Shown: positions 57,652-64,000 of the stretch, in pieces
Position numbering within the stretch: position 1 is the stretch's first letter
Layout: each line of letters starts with the position of its first letter
Origin: Sequoia sempervirens
Taxonomy: Eukaryota > Streptophyta > Pinopsida > Cupressales > Cupressaceae
Assembly (NCBI GenBank): GCA_007258455.2
Contig: VDFB02296605.1
Coordinates: 1 to 64,000 of the forward strand
Length of the DNA stretch: 64,000 nucleotides
Direction: 5' to 3'
Made by a program: the position numbers and the translations under genes
The notes under the pieces: model-generated
The model's input: only the letters and a program-made list of their open reading frames with translations
Databases searched by the model: none
What the model was told of the DNA's origin: nothing

Positions 57652-58086
57652 TTCCTCCATGCGAGAGATCTTGGGGGATACCTCCCTGCAAGTCTGAGAA
57701 CCTGTAGAGCGCTTCCTTTCAGCTTCCTCCATGTGAGAGATCTTGGGTGTCTCTCCCCTACAGATCTACAGGTCTATAGGGCATTTTCTTGGGGTTTCCT
57801 TCATGTGAGATTTCTTGGAGGATACCTTCCTTGCAGATCTATGGGTTTGTGAGGCGCTTTCTTGACTTCCTCCATGTGAGAGATCTTGGGGGATGCCTCC
57901 TTGCAGGTCTGCGGATTTGTAAGGCACTTTTCCTCGGTTTCCTTCATGTGAGAGATCTTGGAGGATACCTTCCTTATAGGCTTGAGAGCCTATGAGGCGC
58001 TTGCTTCTCGGGGCTTCCTTCATGTGAGAGATCTTGGGGGTTGCCTCCTTGTAGGTCTGCGGACCTGTAAGATGCTTTCCTTCTTC
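57652..58086 (+). repeat. 72-bp tandem repeat, six units, just upstream of the 3' LTR
   Basis: The phrase ttcctccatgtgagagatct begins units at 57652, 57724, 57796, 57867, 57939 and 58015 (spacings 72, 72, 71, 72, 76). In one plus frame each unit reads FLHVRDLGGYLP-like sequence, 24 residues long. Indels break that frame between units. Tandem repeats in the 3' untranslated part are known for Tat/Ogre gypsy elements and can seed satellites. Confidence 0.85.
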
Positions 58087-58245
58087 ATCTTCATAGTTAT
58101 GCGAGGCTATGAAGTACTTTGCTTTCCCTACACCTTCAAGTTCTTCAAATCATGGTCTACTTCCTCAACGATTTAGGTATACATTCCTAACCCTACTATT
58201 CTTTAATCTACTTTACAGAAGCACTCATCAGTATTCGTGCTTGCT

Positions 58246-58260
58246 AAAGTGGGGGAAAAA
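58246..58260 (+). promoter_or_regulatory. Polypurine tract of the 15.8-kb element
   Basis: AAAGTGGGGGAAAAA, immediately before the LTR TGTATAGG. Confidence 0.88.
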
Positions 58261-59524
58261 TGTATAGGAGTGAATTTGCACCCCTTAAGCAAATTCCCCT
58301 TTTTCTTTTCTCCACTTTAAAAAAACCAAATTTAGAGGCTAAATTCCACATAAGCTCGTTACCTTCATTCCACTTGGCGCCTATTTTGAGCGTCGGTAGA
58401 GGAATTTTCATCAGGGCCACCCGCGCGACGCACAAACGTTCGCGTAGTGCACTTACGTCCCTAGAAAATTCCTACAATTGGAGCCTACATAGGCATTACA
58501 CTTGTCATTAGTAGTTGACTTGTAATGCCCTCTTCAACCAACTGATCTAAGTATGGTCATTTTCTTCATTCTCTCCTTCAAATTCACTCTTACATGCATT
58601 TCATCTTCTACAATCTTCTAAGCTTTCAATTCAACTTCTTGCACTCACTTCTTGCATTCCCAAGCACTTTTAGCAGCACTTTTGCACTCCATAGCAGCAA
58701 CAACATCAGTCCATCAATTTAGTAGAGCAAGTGTGGGACAACACCATTGCAACAGAGGCTCAAGTACTCTCATTTTCTCCCCCATTAGCCTTGAGTGCTC
58801 TTGGTGGAGGTGGTAAGTTTTCCACTCCTCTCCTCTATTACTTGGTTGAGTAAGCACATTTACTATTTTGTAGTGTTTTAGTGTTCTTTACTTCATTTCT
58901 TTCTTTATCATACTATTTCTCCATCTTTGCAAACTTGGTTGTCCGTGGAGGTGGAAACACCAAAGCGAGGGTCTAACTGAGGTAGACCCCTTAACAACTC
59001 CAACCAAATTTCTCTCCTCTTAGTGTGTAGGTGAACATGCTACTAGGAGCTAGTTGGTGAATGAATTCCTTTGTGAGATTATTCTTGCCACCCTAACTCT
59101 TGTGTATTTACTTTATCATATTAGAGCATATCTTGTCTACTTCATAGTGTTGTTTTGGCCCTTTGGAAGTAGTTAGCTAGGTCGTTAGTCTATTTTCTAG
59201 AGTTTAACCATGTATCTTTAGTCCTCTGGTCGTACGGACGCCAACGCACTTGAGAGATGTCATCATGTCGCGATGTCATCTTAAGACCACACTTTCGTCC
59301 TCGAGTAGAGAGCTTCCTAAGGCATAGTGTTGAACCCGAAAACTGGCTCGCCTAGCCCCATTCCGAGTTTTGGGTCTGCAGAGTGATCGAAGGGCCTAAA
59401 GTCCTCATCATTCTCATCTCGCATTTCCTAACACCCCTTTTAGCTGAGGTAAGCTAGGGCAGCCTTCTACTCTTGGCCCTTCATGATCTAGGGCCTTGAA
59501 CATGGTCGGTCCCCCTACGTTACA
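58261..59524 (+). repeat. 3' LTR of the 15.8-kb element
   Basis: 1,264 bp, same length as the 5' LTR. Followed by the target duplicate ccctt. Confidence 0.9.
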
Positions 59525-59529
59525 CCCTT

Positions 59530-60813
59530 GAAGAACCAGATGGAGACAATGTTGGAACAACAACCAAAATCCCAAATAGCTTCAACCAACTATCAATCTG
59601 CTCCATAAGCAAGGTGGCTTCTAGACGAAAAGTGGCTTTCGCAAGCAAGGTGACTGGAGTGGAGGAAGTGGTATTGTTACCAACAAGAATAGCATCTGCT
59701 ATATAAATATCTAGTAGAACAAAGGACAAAGCATCGATAGCTAGAGATACATTCTCTATCATTGGAGTGTCCCTGGGTATGGTGACAGATGTGAATGAGG
59801 ATAACTCAATCGGCTCATAGTTATCTTCAATAATATATTTTCCCTCTCCCAACACATCATTATGCTTCCTTTCTTCCTTGTCGGTTGTACCTCTTCCCTT
59901 GTTGGGGCTTGAATATCTAAAGTGGTCTAGTGGAATGTGATCTTCCATGAAGGATATACTAAGGAGCTAGTTGGAACTTACCCCATTTATTTGCAAGAAC
60001 CTGAGTGTAGAGAGCATCCAATAATAAGGCAATGGCATATTGGGTCAAGTAGAAATCCTTGTGTTTCAAGGATAGGAATTCCCTTATCGTGTTTGACAAA
60101 AGTCTTGCCCAATTATAAACCTTTCTTGTGCTAAGGCCAATCATGAAATCAATCATCCAGATGGAAACATTAGATGCTCAACTAGCACCTTTCAACTGAC
60201 ATTTTATCAAGTCCATCACACATTCCACTCTGCATTTGCTAAGAAGTGATTATGTAGCCCTCTATTTCCTACACTCCATATGTTGTCCTTCTCCCATTGG
60301 GTTAAGTTTGAGTTACACTACTAGCGTAGGGATGCTTCTTTGTGTTGTGTAATTTTTCCTATTGGTTTGCACACCATCGTTCCTATAGATGGTATGTCAA
60401 ATACTTTGGTGAAGTCGATTGGCTAAAAGGAAATAGTAATTGAGCAACCCATGTGGCCGATCACTGATTTATGTGACTGTCAATTATAATGTCACTATGG
60501 CATTTAACTATGGTTCAAACTCTCAAAAGTTGAAATATGGTTGTTGGGAAACTTTTCCCACTTGTGTATTGAAGTGCCAATTTCAGTACATAATTTTCTA
60601 GATTATTTTTCCACCATGTCCAAGATTCATTGCTAGTGATACTTTTCCAGCTCATGGAGTCTACAATGTTATCCTCATCTTTCCCTTTATTACTTTCCCC
60701 TATTACAATCCTTGTGCTATAGAGGTCCATCAATTGTTTTCCCTTGTTGCTACTATCCATAGCTTCTCTAAGATATGTTCTCAAAAATTCACGATTGAAA
60801 TACAAGCAGTTTG
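59530..60813 (-). pseudogene. Unrecognised accessory ORF of a minus-strand gypsy-like element (5' part)
   Basis: ATG near 60805 reads into MDSSNKGKQLMDLYSTRIVI, SMSWKSITSNESWTWWKNNL and LALQYTSGKSFPTTIFQLLR. After several in-frame stops and a shift comes WARLLSNTIREFLSLKHKDF (about 60110), then 59948-59530 (EDNYEPIELSSFTSVTIPRD). The last codons continue into 43691 downward across the 15.8-kb insertion. Its products lack gag, protease, RT and integrase motifs. It lies 3' of the pol relic on the same strand, so it may be an extra ORF of that element. Family unknown to me. Confidence 0.5.
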
Positions 60814-61480
60814 TACCTCTTTAAAAAACAATTAAGGTAACTACCTAGCAGTGTGAGGGTCCATACACTGAAAGGTCTTTGAATGATGAGACAAATTTCC
60901 AATTGTCTCTATGAAATGAAGAGATGGTATTGTCGTACCTAAAGTGAAGGGAGGCGTACTATATTGGAGAAGAGTCACCGTCGTATGCTATATAGAAGGG
61001 ATACTATGCATCATGAAAGGAAATGAAATGCTAATCGTACAATGTGTGGAAGTGGAGGGCGTATGCATTGTCACAATAGTAGAAAGAGAAATGAATATGC
61101 AATGAGAAGAATACCTAGCAACCATCGTATGTTTCAATTGGTGAACTAGTTGTGCCATACGATGAGGAAAAGTGAAGGCAATCATATGTTGAGGAAACAT
61201 CATGTAAATTGAAGGCAACATACAATATGGGATGTTCTGCAAAGTAAAACTATCATTGTACGTTGAACAAGGCAACAAGGCAAGTGCCCATATGATAAGC
61301 AAAGCACGTTGTGTGAGAGAAGTATGTTGTACAGTATGTATGATGGAGTTTTTTTTGCCTTTTCCACTTAATGTTTAACAAAATCAATTTCCTTTGTAGA
61401 GGTATGATGAGAAAATTAAAGTCCATACTTTAGTTTGTCATACAATGTAGTAAGGTGGTCACACTTTAGTCCTCTTAAAA
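60814..61480. other. Spacer with a cluster of CGTA/TACG words; no gene
   Basis: Between the pol relic and the accessory ORF. Words such as catcgtatg, ccatacgatg, cgtacaatg and catacaatg recur around ten times from about 60935 to 61450 without a fixed period. The minus-strand frame 61302-60988 reads these and has no motif. Confidence 0.4.
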
Positions 61481-64000
61481 TTTTCTCATGTTAATTTTCT
61501 CATACTTTGTGTTTTATGATTTGTTCTCTTCTTCAAAATCATTGTCATTCTATGTCGTGCAATGTAGTAAATAAATGACTTTGTTCGACCCTTGCTACCA
61601 TTTATTCTCTCCAACCAATGCAACTTTACTATAGGCCACACTTTATAATTCTTTGTCTTTAATGTTTTAATATTTCTTAGTTTTTTTCCTTTTACTTTCA
61701 TCACTTTCTAATTTCATCTTTTGGCCTCTTGAATGTGCTTTTGCCTTTCATTTAATCTCGGAGGTGTGGCATAACATACATGAATCATATGGTTGTTTGT
61801 AACATTTATATTCACAACATGTACCAATATATTCCATGTCAAATATTTTCTTGACCATAGAAGGTGTTGTCATATTTGTTCACTATTTTGGAAACCATCA
61901 ATAAATCTCCCTCCTCATTGGTGGTGCCATCTGACCACCCCCTTGAACCATTGGGCTAATTGTAGGATCATGCATCGCTTGCCATAATCTATTTGAGGTT
62001 GGTAACGAGGGTGGCACTAAATTATGTTCCTTTACCCATTGTATTATAGCCTTGTATATTGATTGTTTGGCCACCATATAGTTTTCAACCATCATCACCG
62101 AATCTAGACCAGATCCTTATTCGTCAAGATATTCTTCTAATTTATCTTTTGGTGATTAGTGCCAATATTTTTCTTTCATCTTGTTCTCCTTGTCCTTCTC
62201 ACCTTCCTTATCTTGGTTTAGTTTATAACTAATATAACTCGTTCTTTCTCCTAAATAGGATGCTTGTAATTACCACTTTTCATACAACTTTATCCATTTA
62301 GCTAGGGGGAAAAACAAACAGTTCGTCAAATGTGGATGAATTATGGCATTGGCTACTCCTAATTCTTTGACAACCATTTTTTCTTCAAATACTACTTCAA
62401 TTCCCCTAGCTATCTAATCCAACATGTTGATTTTAAGCATGGCTTCTCTCCTTGTATGGTTTCAACTTCAAGCCATAATGCTATCGTTTAGCAGAGTGTC
62501 ATCCAAAATTTCTAATCTAATGGATCCATTATCAAATACCTCAGATTTTAAAGGGTATGAGCCATCTTTGAATTTTCTTGGTTTTATTTTTTTATGACCA
62601 TTATATTTCAAAACTAACTGTTCAATTTGGAATTTCATTCTTTAGAGGTGTTTTTCATGCCAATACTTCCTTCGTTTTTGCACTACTTCAATTACCCACT
62701 GGCCAAGCACCCTTCACTCGTCAAGCTTGTTCAGTTGGAAGATTCGTTCTTTTAAACTCTATATCACCTAGTTGGTTCTCCACTACAATCCTTAAACTCG
62801 GTATCATAGATTCGGCATAGACCACCTTTTCCTAACCATACATCAATTTGAATGGTGTGTGTCTGGTAGGTACCTTGTACATCATTCGATATGTCCAAAG
62901 TACAACTGGAAACTTTTCTTCCTAATTTGCTTCTTTAATGTCATAGGACATGTGAATGACAATGATAAGCACTTTGTTTGTAGACTTCGCTTGTCCATTG
63001 GCTCTCGAGTTGTATAGACTTGAGAGAATATGCAAAACTCAGTCATTGTAAAGTGAATGACATGGTTCACAAAATTTCCTCCTTGATCATTGGTAATTTC
63101 AATAGGGACGCCATACCTAGTGACAATCTACTCATAAATGAATCTTGTCATACTGGTGGTTGTATTGTCTAGAAATGCTTGAACCTCTACCCATTTGGTT
63201 AAGTTTTTCATAGCCAAGACAATGTACTTGCCCCTATGTAGCTAGATAACTTTGAGTGGACCAATGAAGTCACCCCCAACCTCTCAAAGAGTTCCTATGG
63301 TTGTGATGGAAATAGTGACATATAATCTTGCTTCCCGTCACCCATTCTCAAGCATCCGTGTGTAGTGTTGGCCACCATAGGCTAGCCAAAAGAATTTTTC
63401 AAGTTGTGGCATCCAATCCCATATGTTCCTCTTGCAAACCCCTCATGTGCTTCTTTAAGTACGCCTAATATTTCTTCTTGCATGACACATCACCTCAAGA
63501 CATGGTCTAATCCCATTTTATAAAATAACCCATTAATGAGTTGAAAGGTTTTGCTCTTGAGGGCTAACTTCTTTCTCCTAGTGGCATGTCATTTAGGAAG
63601 ATTGGAGTAGACAAATATTCTCCAATATTCTCATACCGTGGAGATAATGTTGCAATTTGGAATAGATGTGCATTTGGAAAATCCTCATTTACATCCCTTA
63701 GTGCTTCATCCAACTTAATCCTTGACAGTTAGTCAATTATAATATGGATTTTTATTGGTCAAACAATATTAAATAGTTGGATGCATTGGCATGTATATGA
63801 AACTCCTTGCTCTAGTCCAAGTATGCTAGGATTGGTGAACAAATTAAGTGTACCTTCAATTCATTGAAGGCCTTCTCCTAATCCTTAGTCCATGTGAATG
63901 ATTGGCCCTTCCTGTAAGTATGTTGAGAGGGTAGGATACTCAAGAAAAAAAATTATAAACCTTCTATAGTAGCCGACATGAGCTAGGAATGATTTGACTC
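61481..64000 (-). pseudogene. Ty3/gypsy pol relic (RT end, RNase H, integrase), runs past the window
   Basis: Minus strand from 64000: SFTWTKD then KAFNELKVHLICSPILAYLD and EFHIHANASNYL (RT/RNase H border, about 63900-63780), SKTFQLINGLFYKMGLDHVL (about 63540) and LGVLKEAHEGFARGTYGIGC (integrase zinc region), NLTKWVEVQAFLDNTTTSMT (about 63190), RYGVPIEITNDQGGNFVNHV (second catalytic Asp, about 63100), and TPFKLMYGKEMVYAESMIPS (about 62840). Many stops, almost one per 30 codons. Catalytic Asp and the core order are readable. Downstream of about 62500 the reading is poor. The gag end lies beyond 64000. Confidence 0.7.

Larger units (their letters stand above)
43697..59524 (+). mobile_element. 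15.8-kb gag-protease LTR element without RT or integrase (Tat-like, non-autonomous)
   Basis: LTRs 43697-44960 and 58261-59524 are both exactly 1,264 bp (TGTATAGG...TTACA). The target duplication ccctt is perfect (43692-43696 and 59525-59529). The polypurine tract is at 58246-58260 and a PBS-like site at 44965. Without the nested 7.57-kb insertion it is about 8.26 kb. Gag and a protease-like region are readable, but between 55.6 kb and the polypurine tract only Ser/Pro-rich frames and tandem repeats follow. The LTRs differ by roughly 8-13% in the parts compared, so the insertion is old. Confidence 0.9.

Noticed and set aside
57547..58023. Minus-strand frames across the 72-bp repeats
   Set aside because: Repeat-driven openness. 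Opposite to element orientation and without motifs.
57652..58086. CRISPR array
   Set aside because: Contiguous degenerate units without spacers, inside a plant retroelement.

Overview
The window looks like intergenic DNA from a large, repeat-rich seed-plant genome. It is AT-rich. Almost everything recognisable is an LTR retrotransposon or a relic of one. Primer-binding sites are mostly of the plant initiator-tRNA-Met type (TGGTATCAGAG...), and chromoviruses, Tat-like Ty3/gypsy, Ty1/copia and TRIM elements lie nested inside each other. No intact host gene, rRNA, CRISPR or prokaryotic feature was found. A gymnosperm would fit the many old, heavily decayed insertions, but that is inference. All divergences given are hand counts over part of the alignment, and copia, gypsy and TRIM calls rest on reading motifs by eye.

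Layout. 1-3.4 kb: unrecognised, with one coding-like stretch of about 155 codons. 3.4-4.3 kb: a minus-strand retroelement ORF relic split by a complete 347-bp miniature LTR element (TSD gaaga). 7.7-10.7 kb: copia gag pieces in scrambled order between two inverted LTR-like copies, with a 139-bp LTR at 9191-9329 that contains a 73-nt tRNA-like sequence. 12.4-14.4 kb: a second member of the miniature-LTR family, its interior occupied by a minus-strand copia fragment with a 251-codon ORF. 16.6 kb: a foldback with a perfect 40-bp palindrome. 17.1-24.0 kb: a full-length minus-strand Ty1/copia element. 24.7-25.7 kb: a minus-strand gypsy integrase relic. 26.4 kb and 28-29.5 kb: tandem repeats and a candidate TIR element.

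30.8-40.3 kb: a plus-strand chromovirus (TSD tttca) carrying a probable solo LTR in its 5' LTR and a 1.8-kb TRIM-like element exactly inside its RT active-site region. 40.5-41.3 kb: a Tat-like 3' LTR. 42.8-43.3 kb: a solo LTR with perfect TSD. 43.7-59.5 kb: a 15.8-kb gag-protease-only LTR element (TSD ccctt) that is itself split by a 7.6-kb minus-strand element coding for a long acidic protein with no gag or pol resemblance. 59.5-64 kb: a minus-strand gypsy with pol near the window edge and a further unrecognised reading frame downstream of pol.

The elements do not form a pathway. They form an insertion history: partial LTR comparisons give roughly 10% divergence for the 15.8-kb element and the chromovirus, 6-7% for the elements nested in them, and 4-5% for the copia element. 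Many in-frame stops are TAG where glutamine CAG would be expected, as if CHG-methylated copies had decayed by deamination.
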